Positions 47,151 through 58,467 of a DNA stretch of 64,000 bases are shown piece by piece. Source of the stretch: Reticulascus tulasneorum (taxonomy: Eukaryota; Ascomycota; Sordariomycetes; Glomerellales; Reticulascaceae). The translations under genes and the position numbers were made by a program. The stretch spans positions 3,534,001 through 3,598,000 of the forward strand of contig LSAX01000006.1 in NCBI GenBank assembly GCA_001557505.1, given 5' to 3'. Position 1 is the first letter of the stretch; each line of letters begins with the position of its first letter. Below the pieces are notes generated by a model. That model saw only the letters and a program-made list of their open reading frames with translations, was not told the origin of the DNA and ran no database searches.

Positions 47151-47170
47151 CCATCTCCATCTCCATCTCC
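47151..47170 (+). repeat. CCATCT microsatellite
   Basis: Three exact CCATCT units plus CC in a pyrimidine-rich leader, about 32 nt before the start codon of the F-box-like gene. Confidence 0.8.
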
Positions 47171-47201
47171 CGGGTCTCGGTTGCACGCGCATAGCAGTAA
47201 C

Positions 47202-48609
47202 ATGCCCCCGGACATCGAAAACTGTCATCTGCCTGACGAGATTGAAGATACGACCCTACTCTGTCTCCTCTCCAATTCCCTTGTTCTCGACCATACCGCA
47301 GCGTACTTGTCTGCCTCTGCACGGCTGAATCTTGCTGCAACTAGCCGAACCTTCCGCGCGCTGATCCTTCATACCCCAGGTGTATTTCGACACTTAGACC
47401 TATCACACGTGAAGTCCGCCCAGTTTGATCTCGACGGCATAGATCACGGAGGAGAGGTCTGGCGCAATGTCCAACTCGACGAAAATGTGACTGAAGATGA
47501 GTACGTGTTGCCACTAGCCACTACTGCGCGAGCTCCAACAACTAACCACCCTGATCTTCAGCTTTTATTCTGGCCCATTGAGGGGGATATTTGGCAACAT
47601 CAGGCGGCGCAACATACTGCAAGATGTCCAGACGCTTATTCTTGACGGCCTCTCTGTCACTGCCGAACTTGTCCACGAAATTATACTCGATCCGTCTTTT
47701 GGTGTGCGAGTACTCTCTATAAGAGGCGCGAAGAACCTTAATGAGCGGAAGCTCTGCAAATCTCTTCAGTATGCCTGTCGCCCGTCCCGCCCAGACAGCA
47801 TGCCAAGATTAAAGGCACTGTACGTCTTTGGTTCGCCGGAACACCGGCCTGGACCACGGCCTGAACCACGAGCCAGTGCTGCTTCAAGCACGGCGGATGC
47901 ATCACGGGGGGCGCAAATCAGCGCGGGATGGAACAAGAAATCCCACCAAGCCCTGAGCTCTTCGCTACGCAACGATGGGGACGAGTGGTACGAGAAACGG
48001 GGCAAAGTCGTCGTACGTCCGCTTATTGACGAGTGGGCAAACACACTCATTGATTGCCATGGTGTGATTGCGTTCGACTCCGTTCCATGCAATGGCCCGC
48101 AGCACCTGAATTCACCTGCCCATGGCAAGGTCAGATTGCCGCATTCGGCACGGCAAACACATTGGGCGGTCGCGACATTTGCAGTAGGAGGCTGTGCCAC
48201 CTGCGGCTCTGCCCCGGAAGGGCTGACGGTTCATGAAGAGGCACCACTCGCATGCCTTCCCCTGCTCTCCCCGCCGCCCATACTGTCGTCGTCCTTGAAA
48301 GGCGCAACCACCCCCCAAGCGTCTGCATCACCCAAGCAGCATTTCGTGGGACGATGTGCCGATTGCTTGCGCGAAAGATATTGCGCCAGCTGCTGCCGCT
48401 GGTGGTGCGAAGATTGCTACCAGTTGCCCGGCAATCCGATTGCATCTGATCTTGTCGAGACAGACGTAGTTATAGTTGACCCTGATGGCGGTGCTTGGGT
48501 TCAGCACCAAGAAAATAACTCTCCAAAAGCCAAGGTACGGAACGGCACGTGCCATGACTGCACCATGGGCGAGTTGATCGACGCGCAGCAGAGGATGATG
48601 CGAGACTAG
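47202..48609 (+). CDS. F-box-like protein with C-terminal zinc-binding region
   Basis: Two exons (47202-47500 and 47562-48609) give 448 residues in the simplest model. Residues about 15-80 (LPDEIEDTTLLCLL...LNLAATSRTFRAL) resemble an F-box, which would dock to Skp1 in an SCF ubiquitin ligase. A leucine-rich-repeat-like stretch follows (DVQTLILDG, VRVLSIRGAKNL). The C-terminal part carries many CxxC pairs (GGCATCG, GRCADCL, RYCASCCRWWCEDCY, GTCHDC) in a pattern typical of a fungal F-box family. The start at 47202 is the first ATG in a frame otherwise open from a TTG. The TAG at 48607-48609 may not be the real end: two further in-frame exons rich in cysteine follow (48842-48934 and 48985-49050), and a good GTACGG donor lies at 48535. 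It is divergent from the UFD1-like gene. Confidence 0.8.
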
Positions 48610-48841
48610 GTCGAACATTCAATGCCAGATCTGGTCTCCGGAGATTGTATGCAACAAATTTGTCCCTTGTTATTGTCGTCGACGACTCGTCATGTTCCCT
48701 CCGAGTAGGAAATCGGGTGCTGATAGGTTCTACTCTAGGCACGTGTACTTAAGAGTTGCTGGGAATGTGGTAATAATGTAAGAAGGAACAGGTCAAATGA
48801 TATCAGAAGCACGTTGAATACTAGCTGATGAGGGCTTTCAG

Positions 48842-49050
48842 TGCAACGACTGCATAGAGCATACCCAGCGATTATGTAGGAGCTGCTGCGGCGGATATTG
48901 TCTGATTCATAATGAAGGCTCTACAGCCAGCTTCGTGAGTACTTGACCTTGTCTTCGTTGGAAAGTCATATTAACGGTCTGCAGTGTGATTGTATGCCGA
49001 GTTCAAGCTGTATTCTGACCTGCCGAGGCTCCCGATCTGACTGTTTCTAG
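48842..49050 (+). CDS. Alternative or ancestral 3' exons of the F-box-like gene
   Basis: Two phase-0 exons, 48842-48934 and 48985-49050, separated by a 50-nt intron (GTGAGT donor, GCAG acceptor) encode CNDC...CRSCCGGYCLIHNEGS...F and a second exon that begins CDC and stops at TAG 49048-49050. The motif C-x4-YC-x-x-HNEG-S followed by a CD-W/C pair is how I remember the end of this fungal F-box family. Joining the donor at 48535 to 48842 (307-nt intron, acceptor TTTCAG) keeps phase 0 throughout and gives a 476-residue protein whose tail replaces VRNGTCHDC...RMMRD. It could be an alternative isoform, the main isoform, or a remnant cut off by the TAG at 48607. Confidence 0.55.
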
Positions 49051-49576
49051 GGTGCTCCAGCCGTGGACGATTCTTACGACATCTATGATATGTTCTCCGG
49101 GGTCACCTAACCCAGTTGGCCACGGCGTGGCATGCTTGGCTTTCAACATGTTGGCAACACAATATTTGGGGGATTGCTCGCGTTTATCTCCTCTCACTGA
49201 CACGATTCCACTCCAGTTCCAGTACCACATCTCGTCTCTTGTTTCACACTGATGGTGCGCTGTTTGACCATCTCGGAAACTCTTCCTTTTACATTACAAG
49301 AAATACATCTATGTATTGGCATGCTTCGCGAATGAACTTGCAGACATGACTTGACTGACACCTAACCCGGTTTGCCATAAGAAGGATTACAGCAAATAAC
49401 TTTCTGTGGCAGGAGGTCTTGACATTGGGAGTTCAAATAATCGATTCCTCGTAGAGCCTTGAACTGTCGGACCGGGAGTTCGTCCTATCCAGCAGTGATC
49501 TCTCGTTTGGGAATCAATTCTCGCTGAAAACACCGCGCCATATCGCGTCCGCCCACATAGAGCCACCACCAGATTT
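49051..49576. other. Intergenic between convergent genes, no gene seen
   Basis: This stretch separates the 3' ends of the F-box-like gene and the small membrane-protein gene. Short open frames on both strands (for example 49116-49349 plus and 49003-49230 minus) show no domain. Confidence 0.45.
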
Positions 49577-50465
49577 TCATATTTCTTGGTATCCATCGAC
49601 ATAGTGTCTGGTGTATGGTGGTCTAAGAAGAATATGTCAGCAAACGACGACATGCGACAAAAGGGACCGGAGACAGTACCTCAACAAGTTTTTCACGACA
49701 ACTGTTGCAGCAACTCCGCCGGCGTAGACGCCCAGGATCCTGCCCCAGTCCCCATTTCCATAAACCGTCTGTCCAACAGCAATGGCGATGAGATCGTATA
49801 CCAAGCTGCTGCCGAATATCCAGTCACTGGAAGCGGCCAAAAGCACGAATGCGATTCCTGTTGAAACCTTGACCACAGTTGATGGGGATTCCCCAACAAA
49901 GTAGGCGACCGAGCCGTTGTGCAAGATATCCAGGACGGCGAGTCCAGCAAAAGTTTTTGCCACGACGTGTGTCAAGATGGAGTTGACAGATTGGGTATTC
50001 ATTTGAAGAAGTCGGAAAGAAATGTAGTAAAGTTGGGTGAAGAGGTTGATGACGACAAAGATGTTTGCAATTTTGAGTTCGGAGGCATTCCAGAAAAACA
50101 TCCAACCTGCAAGACAGTTAGGAGAATAATATATGATCAAGCAGTTAAACTGAATACTCACTTGCAAGACAAAGGTTGCCCACGGCGTAGAAAGGGGTGA
50201 AATCAATCATCGTCAACGTGTCCTTGTCCATGATCGGGATCTGAGAGTCGGTCCTGGATAATCTCCATAGCCAAGCAAGCTGAAATATCTGTTGAGAGAA
50301 GAAGAAGCACGCAATAAAGTATGGATGAGGAGAGAAGAATGATAGATTTGCATCATGAACGTCTTTCATATTTGGGATGCTCAGCATTCCGTAGGTTTGT
50401 GACGCGCAGTCGATAGCAAACGACAGCGATGCGAGCCATTTTGCTGCGGAAAGTGAGATCCACAT
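49577..50465 (-). CDS. Small multi-pass membrane protein, uncharacterised fungal family
   Basis: Three exons on the minus strand (50465-50162, 50106-49680, 49622-49577) give 258 residues with all phases matching. At least seven hydrophobic segments are visible, among them AKWLASLSFAID, YFIACFFFSQQIFQLAWLW, IANIFVVINLFTQLYYI, LTHVVAKTFAGLAVLDIL and GRILGVYAGGVAATVVV. The segment VHDANLSFFSPHPYFI looks conserved in hypothetical proteins of filamentous ascomycetes. I recognise no named domain and no signal peptide. A carrier or sensor role cannot be chosen from the sequence. The last exon adds only 15 residues (ending GYQEI) and is the least certain part; without it the frame would end in a cysteine/valine-rich tail at 49637. 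Confidence 0.7.
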
Positions 50466-51358
50466 ATTCAGATTGTATTCGAGATAAAACCCAGAGGAAA
50501 ATGCTTCATAGACATGAGCAAATTGTTCAATAAGTTTGCGAATACCAGGTGAACCACAGCAGGATCTCAGATGATTCTACGTGAGAAGGCGAGTCTTGAA
50601 GGCAGTTACGTACGTTCTAACGGCTCCCTGGACAAAACACGATCTGCTATATTCTAGTTAGCAGCCATGGAGAGATGCACAATCACAGAATAGCCCTCTT
50701 ACCTGTAGATGTTCTCAAAGTAAATGTAAGATGACGGAGCACATGACTGCGGTAGTGCTGGGTGCTGTGGTGCGTCATTGATATTTCCACATCTGCCCAC
50801 TCCACGCTGTGGGTCAAATCCCCAAAGATTAACTTAACTCTATCTCAGCCGCCATCCTGTGGAGACTACTGGTGGCCAAGGCTAGGACATCATGGAGAGA
50901 TAATTGGGATTTCTTAGTATTATCTTTTCCAAATTAGTTATGAGCAATTCGTAACAAACTGTTCCCGTCCACGATTTTAGAACTAAAAGCTATTGCATTC
51001 ACTGACATGTTTGTGTCATGAGGGAGGAGCGTCTGAACCCTTGCCAACAAATTCCAGCCAGGCCTGCACTCAGCACACTTCGTTGGAAATACAATATATC
51101 GCCCTGTCTTGAAAACCTGGGTATGACTCACTAATGGTAGCAAGCAATCGCGAAGTCGTTTTCAAGAAAGGCATGCAAATGGGCGTAGAAACTAGTCCGC
51201 GTTCGAGCGCATCATCCCCATACAGACGCCGCTCCAACCGCTAGACTGTGTTCAGGTGACAATACCAGAATATGTACTGATCAGGGGCGAGGCCGTTTGG
51301 TTAGATACAGCCAGGATGTTGATTGCCAAAGTAGTAGGGCCTGTCGGAACTGCCATAT

Positions 51359-51374
51359 CCCCCCCCCCCCCCCC
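51359..51374 (+). repeat. Homopolymer of sixteen C
   Basis: An uninterrupted run of 16 C. Such runs are prone to length error in sequencing and to slippage in the genome, so the exact count is unreliable. Confidence 0.9.
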
Positions 51375-51611
51375 GGTACAAATGATCAAGTCAGACAAAT
51401 TTAGATTACTTACAGATTATTTGATAATGACTTCGTCGTCAGTGGGCTGCGTAGTAGTTTGTGGCAGACTCAATCCTAATATCACCCTCTACACTGGTTC
51501 TCTTTAAGTCAAGCTCAGTCAGCGGTTGGCAGCTTCACACCATCACTGTATTGACTGTAGAAGAATTTCACACGTGTTCAACCCACGGGCTAGGGATCTC
51601 ACCAGCATAAG

Positions 51612-52402
51612 TTACCATTCGATAGAAATAAAATCCAATTTCAGCGGTTCAAATGTGACCTTGAAAGTAGGCATGCCCACCTGCATACCCTCGTGTGGTT
51701 CTCTGATTCCTGACGACAAGGGGACGAAATCACAAATTAAAAAAGATACGCCGGCTTGCTTTTGATATTGTGGGATACGCTTACTTATATTTAGACCCCG
51801 GGTCAAAGATAACACACACCTGCGAACATCCCCACTGTCACAGGATGCGTGTAAGTCTTGAAGTGGAGCGAGCATGCGAGTACCGGCGTCGACCGCGGTC
51901 ACGACTACAACCAGAGCAGAAAGTGCTAATGCAGCCCTGCACGAGGACCATCTTTAGCCATCTATTGCAAGAAGTAATGGCTGTAGGCGGAATATGCAGG
52001 ATTCGAGATGTTCGCCCGAGAACAAGAAGAGACCCCCTTTCTCTGGTTGCAATAACTTAATAACCACGCGATGTGATTGACGAATGGATCAGCAGCGACC
52101 GGTGGGTGATTACTTACACGCACTGCAACGGCCAAACTAGGATCCTTGAGGTCCTGTAGCTTTCCACCGTCATCGTGAACGTGCCAAGGGCTAGGAAAAC
52201 CCTTGATATTTATGACACATACGGGCTCTATGCCTCGGCTTATCATTGCAAATGCTGTTGGAAAGAGAGAAGATTGGAGAGCAACGCAGCTAGAAGCCCG
52301 CGATCGAATATGAATCAAGAAAAAGAACCACCCATCACACGCCTTTTCAGGTATACCATGTCGGATCAGGTCCTTGCAAGAATGGTCGCTGGCTTCCCCC
52401 AC
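51612..52402 (-). pseudogene. Possible degraded or unresolved gene
   Basis: Two long minus-strand frames lie in line: 52402-51962 (146 codons) and one ending at 51612. The second contains, just upstream of its first ATG-like codon, a hydrophobic run (GCA TTA GCA ... GTC GTG, about 51932-51895; residues ALALSALVVVVTAV) resembling a signal peptide directly after a possible GTGCAG acceptor. GT donors such as GTGTAAGT near 52118 could join parts of the two frames. I could not build a full model with a start codon and no family is recognised. It could be a small secreted protein gene, a decayed gene or chance. Confidence 0.2.
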
Positions 52403-55400
52403 CTCGGAACTGGGCCACTCTTGTGAGTCTCGTCCGCAGATCCCCCCACCAGGAAAACAAGAGTCCGTGATTTTACGGCATAGATCAGCGACGAACTAGT
52501 CTAGTGCACATCACTCCACCCGCATCTATGGTAAATGTCTGTGAGCTCTTCCCTACCGCGTTTGTCGTCGCATCTTATCTGGGATCCACGTGGATGATCA
52601 ATCTGGTAGTGTAACCCCACTTCGACAGCCAACAGTCGTAACTGATGCTAGTGGGTACTGGTTGGTGGAAGGCTTGTTCTCGACCTGGTTTGTTTGGATG
52701 GCTAATTCTCGAGAAGTTTATCAGTTGTATATCCGCCCAAGGGTGTCGTAAAATAGGTTGCACTTCCTTCCACACTGTTTCTTCGCAATCTGCAAGATTG
52801 TAACCGTTTCTATTCGCCCCACTTATTGCCTTTTTTTTGTCCCATCAATGTACATACGTAGTATTCACGATAGTTGCTTACCCCCATGGGCTGACATGGA
52901 TGAATAGATAGTCTGATTCTCCGGGTTTCAATTCCGTCCACCTCCCACTGGCGGCCCATCTCCGCTATACCTACCTAAGCTAGGCCTGTCACTGACAACA
53001 AGGATTTGGGTCCCACACTGAAGAATTTTCTCTTGGTATATTCTGTACGCAAAATTTCGTCGTGGGTAGGTTAGTTTGCAAATGTGTGTAGGAACTCGCC
53101 CAGCTTGGAAGTACGTGGAAGTATTACTAGTGCTTCCTTACTACGTTTTATGTATGAGCGACAAAGATGGGATCTCCTGGATTCCAGCAATGGAAATCCT
53201 TCCCCCCTTGCTCAACGGTAGGGGACAGTCTGTGATACGTTGTACTTCATATCAGCTACGCCATGCGCATTTGCGAGAGACTGGTCTTTAATACGCTAGC
53301 CTAATCACCAGAGAGAAGGATCTGTGAGGCACGGAATGATCTTCTGCTACGCACATAAATATGCATTGCTGGCAGCTTGTGATCTAAGCTTCATACTATA
53401 CCTTCGACAACATGAACTCTTATGCTTGAGAACCTAACTGGCTTCGACATCTTTGTTAGGAGGAGTGTGGATTTGAAAACATTCGAGTAGGCCATAAAGT
53501 CTCAATCACAAGTTAGATATCGAGATTTGGCTTGGCTTGTGTAGCAAAGCCTGGCACTCAATCAGAAGAAGCAAGATGTTCTGGTCTAGATTGCTGGTGA
53601 AAGTGGCGTCGAGAGGTCGTATCAGGTTGACCGGATCCAGTTCTGCCTACTCCGTACTCCGTCTTCGTGGGTCGGTGGCCGCTTCAAACAAGGCATCCTT
53701 GATTTGGAGACCGGTCAGTCATTCCATAGCCAGGGGCTTACTTGGATGGTGAACTTGGGCGGAGAATCCCAAAGGCATATCCAGAGATTCTGGGCAAACG
53801 GCAAGATGGCATGCTAAGGCGGATTTCGTATGGCACATTGATGTACTAGTAGTTAATGCGAAGGAGCAGTGTCAAGGCAATCCGTCTGGCGAATCTTTTG
53901 ATCGACCAAAGCACTCACTCATGGATCTTTGCGGTGCTCTATTACTTATCTACAATGGGCTGTTGCTGCAGTCCACACAATATCTTTTTGTTACTGGTCA
54001 AGGTTGGGGGTTTTCTTTTTACCAGTGCAAGATGCACTTTTAGGCCGGCTTACTTCGTGCTCTCTTGTAAAAGTACTTATTAGATAGGGGCCGTAGATTT
54101 TGATGGCAGAAATTTAACTGGCCTTTTGGGATTGATAGAGCATTGCCCATTGTCACGCACATGATGTTCCTGCAGTCTGCAGGGGCTGCAGGGTTCCAAG
54201 AAAAATGTTGGTATCTAACGTCGGGACAGGGTTCTTGCCGGGAACACCCCCAAGCATAACCCCGGCAAGCCACGCCCGCCTCGACTGCTTGGTGAAAACA
54301 CTCCCCCGCAAGCTGCGGCCTTTTACCTTACGAGCTCTACGTCCGGAGTATCGTACATAATAGATTGCTATACTACGACGCTGTACATATAGGGATCAAA
54401 GGATTCCACGGCCGCAGTTGCCCCCCCGGTAACCATGGTGAGTGCCAGGCTTGTCAAGATCTTTGCACAGCCTCAGAAGTTCCAGAACCCAGACCGGGGA
54501 GGGAGCCCCAGATCTTGCTGGACGGTATGGTCTGGCCCGGGAAAAGCAGATCTTGTCGTTCGCAGATATAAACGATATGATATGAATGACATGAAGGGGA
54601 TCGGCATTGAGCTTGACAAAGGTAAAGCTTGAGGCTGAATATTACACCCTAAATGCGCAGATCATGTCCAAGTATGAACGGTCTAGCACCCAAGAATTCT
54701 ACGGGCCGCCCGCACGGTCGATGACTATTCTTGTTAGAATCTAGGCCACCCAAGATGTTTAACCGAGATTGCTTTCAATTGGAGCGTTAGGAGTTCCCGG
54801 TCTTCCGCGTTGCGCCACACATTCACCAGTTCTAAATTGTCGAATGCTACTACTACCCTGCACGCTGTAGACTCTTTTTTAATCTGCATGGAAGCTTCTG
54901 AACTTTGGTTGACAGTCCCCTGTGTTTCCCTGCCAAAACCAAGCCACGTCCGGGAATTCGACTGGGAGATTCCAAGCGAGGAGGCCGAGTTTGCCCCTTG
55001 AACCAAACCCAACTTTGGTAGAAATACCTGCAATGCTACGATGTTTTGCAACTGATAAATGTACCCCTTCAGCATCTGAGTACTTCTACATATCCAGCGA
55101 AATTGCTAAGAAGTAATAGCGTCTTGAAGAGCTTGGGACCCAAGAATGAAAAGAATGTGTGGATATTGCGGACTGAATTCAACGGTCTCGGCAGGGGATG
55201 TAATGAACTACCATATCCGACGTAGCGTTTCTTTCGACGCCGCGGCTGTGGCAGGATGATACCCGGGACCTGCATTACGATGATGGTGCTGCACATGCCT
55301 GGTCAACATGCACGAAGGAAGACGGGCCAGGAGCATTGCAAAAATCTGCCTTCAACCTCTAAGAACCATGGTTGCTGTGCTCAGGAGAGTGTGGCAGTAC

Positions 55401-55514
55401 GAGATAAATGAACCAATGTGCGCACATTTCTGACACCATTCACGGGCATCGATTCCTTCGTTTTCGTCTCAAGCACGTCCATCCGAAGCACGTCCTCCCG
55501 CAAACTTTGTTGGA

Positions 55515-57166
55515 ATGAGTTCCCCACCACCACCAGCCCGACCGATCGACCCGGCACGGGCGGCTGAGAGCAACACAGCGCAGATCATCGCCGTTGTCAC
55601 CGTCTTCCACTTCATCGCCCTCATCACCGTCGTCTTGCGAGTATATGCCAGAGTATGGGTGGTCCGAGCCCCCGGCTGGGATGATTTGGTCATGGTGCTC
55701 GCTGCGGTAAAGATCATCATATAGCAAGGAGATCTTGATTAGTATACTGACATTCTGTTTGAAGATTTGTGCGAATGGAGGATGGATCATTTTTGTCATC
55801 CAGGCACACTATGGTCTCGGTCGACATCAAGACACAATATCTGCAGCAGACTTTCGGTTCTTTAGTCATGTCGGCTTCTGGCAATCGATCATATCGGCCG
55901 CTGGGGCGCTCATGTTCTGCAAGGTCTCGATCGCATTGAACCTGTTGAGGATTAGCCGGAACCGCTGGTACTCATGGTCCCTCTGGGCCACCATTGGTAT
56001 GCATTGGCTTCCGACCAGTGAACATTATCAAGTGGATTTGGCTGACGATAGGCAAACTGATAGTTCTTACCGTGATTTACTGTATCGGTGGCATGTTTCC
56101 ATTCTTCCTCCGCTGTCAGCCCATGGCTGGTTCCTGGGACAGGACTCTGGGAGCCAAATGCTACGACATTAAACTGTTCATCACCTTTGGCTTGGTCAAC
56201 ACATGTAAGTTCCCTCAACGCAAGTCCTTTTTTTTTTATTACCACGATGACACGTATATTGACTGGACTCGATAGCATTCAATATTTTCACAGATGTGGT
56301 TCTGGCATCCCTTCCAGTCCCGATTATATGGAGTCTTCAGATGAAGCGTAGGGCACGGCTCTACGTGATTGGAATTCTGAGTCTCGGTTACTTGTGAGTC
56401 GACAAATCGGAGAACGCGGATCAAACGTCAAAAGAATGTTCAGCTAACCGGTCCCTTCCAGTGCCGTCGCACTGGGCATTGTCAAGGCCATCTACCAGAT
56501 CAGCTTCGGCGCAGATCCAGACAAGACATTGTATGTCGTGACTCTAGTCCATTCTTCTTCATTGGAAACGTACTACTTGCTGACTTTTACCCAAACAGCC
56601 ACCAGAATGTGCAATTCTATGGCTTGTAAGTACAAAACTCACTATCAGAGACCAACCGTGGCTAACCAATCTCCGTTAGCCTCCAGCTTCAACTGGGCAT
56701 AATCGCAGGCTGTGCTCCGGCTTTGAAGCCCCTGGTGAGCAAAATGCTCAAGCTTTCCTCTTACGACCAGTCGAACAAGTACGGTTACGGCGGTCGGTCG
56801 CGACAGACGACGGGCGTACTCCAGTCGGTGGGTGGCGGCAATGGACCACGAAACAACTTGGCCAAGCAAGAGTTCGAGCTGGAGGAGCATGCCATCGATG
56901 GCGATACCGATGGAAGTGACCACAGTCTGTCGAATATGAAGGGCGAGAATGTTAGCGTCGTCACGTCAACATTCTACAAGCACGATTCCGGTGATGGGTC
57001 TGGCAGCGAGGAGATGATTCTTCCCGAGGGCATCCCCCCAAGCTCCGGAAACACGAAAGGATACGGGCACGGACACGGCAATGGTCACACTCATGGGCAT
57101 AGCCATGGACAGGTCCAGGGCAACTTTAGGGGGATCATGAGGACGACAGAAGTTATTGTAAAATAG
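55515..57166 (+). CDS. Fungal rhodopsin-domain integral membrane protein with His-rich tail
   Basis: Seven exons (55515-55706, 55765-55996, 56052-56204, 56276-56393, 56462-56530, 56599-56625, 56680-57166) give 425 residues in phase. The seven-helix 'fungal rhodopsin domain' of Pezizomycotina (the PTH11-like receptor superfamily) is recognisable by RVYARVWVVRAPGWDDLVM after helix 1, CKVSIALNLLRISRNRW after helix 3, CQPMAGSWDRTLGAKC, the conserved NIFTDVVLASLPVPIIWSLQMK and GYFAVALGIVKAIY. No N-terminal CFEM domain is present. The cytoplasmic tail of about 155 residues ends in a glycine/histidine repeat (GYGHGHGNGHTHGHSHG, about residues 389-407), which could bind metal ions. Proteins of this class are thought to sense surface or chemical cues; no ligand is known here. 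Confidence 0.88.
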
Positions 57167-58467
57167 GTGTCGGCAGGATTTGTACGATCAAGCGCAAAAA
57201 TTGGGGCACCCACAGCACCATGTATTTATTTTTCCAAGCTGCGGATACGAAACGGAGTCTAGCGAGACCACGGATTTGGAGTTTTACTTGTAGCTTATTT
57301 CGGGGGTAGGCCTCCAAAGAAATGAAAGCATTCTTTATCGCCAGCCTCATGTGCCGCCTGTGTACGGACTACTGTAAGTTATGAATGTACATAACTATGC
57401 GGCTTGGATTCCCAAGGAGGGCGATAAACAGGGCTTGACAAGGTGGACAACGCTTCAAGACCGCACCATGTATGTAATCCGGATTCAACCTTGCACCCAT
57501 CCTTGGTACGCTCCATTGAGGATTCATTGACGTTTATGTAACTGTCATTGACAGGTCGAAGTTTTTCTTTTGGCACATAAGACGACCAGATAATGCAAGG
57601 GTGGGAGGAAACCAAGTCCCAAAAGGGATCGGCTAGGTAAGTGGGTTATCAAGTTATGTACCTACATATGTAGGGTGGGTGCTTTTGGACACATCCGATG
57701 CAACGTTCAAGGACCCGCCCCTGCCGACGCCCTGTATCCGTCAGACGCACGGGTGGCAGACCCCCGGGCGCCCCCTGACCGGGGAGTATCCATTCCAGTG
57801 GGTGGCGCGGGAGATGATGCAGCGGAGGACTCGGGGAAAATTGCACTACTCTTGGCTGTCCAATTTTACCCGTGAGCCCCCGCCAACCCGACCTCCTTCC
57901 CAAAGACGCTTGGCCCCGCGCAAATGACCAACGGTAATGGAGAGTGGGGCCTATTCGTTAGTTCCTCGTCTTCCCTGCACCGCATTTACTTCGTACTGTT
58001 ATTACCCAAAGCTACGCCCATGCAGAACGCCGTCAGGGAGCATCATTAGCCTGATTGGCCTGTGCCCTTGCTGTCGACCCCGCCGTGCCCGCTATCGTTC
58101 AATAAATGCAACCGGGCTGAAGGACTCCTTCGACGAGATTGCGGCAAGGAGCCTGTATGGATGTATGTGTGCCCTTAAAATCACCAACAGACCGGCATTT
58201 CCTCCTTCATGGCCCTGAGTAGTCTCCAATTCTCCACGAGACTACCAGGAGTGTCAAACGCTTTTGGGACATATAGCACAAGGGTTCCACGTGGTAACCC
58301 CAGCGGGCTACCAATACGACATAAATATAGGATAGCCAGAATCCGTGGTCTGCCGTTTGTTTGTCCTGACGCGGTTTGTCAAAGGTTCTCGTAACTCTCA
58401 CACTCATTTGTTTTTTGTTTCTCTTCGCATCTCCCTTCAATTGAAGCGTTTCCTTTGATCCAAAACT
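57167..58467. other. Intergenic: 3' flank of the receptor gene and promoter of the FAD enzyme
   Basis: About 1.3 kb with no supported gene. The frames between 57675 and 58218 overlap each other and show no domain. An AT-rich ATAAATATA lies near 58320, about 140 bp before the FAD-enzyme start, and could serve as a TATA element. Confidence 0.45.

Larger units (their letters stand above)
45834..47201. promoter_or_regulatory. Divergent promoter region of the UFD1-like and F-box-like genes
   Basis: About 1.4 kb with no supported gene. The stretch 46256-46350 is dense in TAC/CTA/GTA triplets (for example TACCTACG, GTAAGTAGG, ATACCTAGGTAT). A perfect CTACCTAGGTAG palindrome lies at 47047-47058, 144 bp before the F-box start, and a CCATCT microsatellite (47151-47170) sits in its probable leader. 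Confidence 0.5.
50466..55514. other. Gene-poor 5-kb stretch
   Basis: No confident gene in about 5 kb, unusual for this otherwise dense window. It contains a 16-base C homopolymer (51359-51374), several T runs, and open frames of 60-150 codons that do not form recognisable proteins. Two minus-strand frames (52402-51962 and 51902-51612) have some coding character and are listed separately. A third (55075-54734) ends in a plausible protein-like stretch but has no partner exon I could find. I saw no terminal inverted repeats, LTRs, reverse-transcriptase or transposase motifs. Confidence 0.45.

Noticed and set aside
47097..47201. N-terminal SPSPSPSPSP extension of the F-box-like protein
   Set aside because: The frame is open upstream of 47202 only because of the CCATCT repeat and lacks an ATG; the real start is 47202.
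53000..54300. Possible transposon remnant in the gene-poor block
   Set aside because: No terminal repeats, target duplications, transposase DDE or reverse-transcriptase motifs were seen in any frame.
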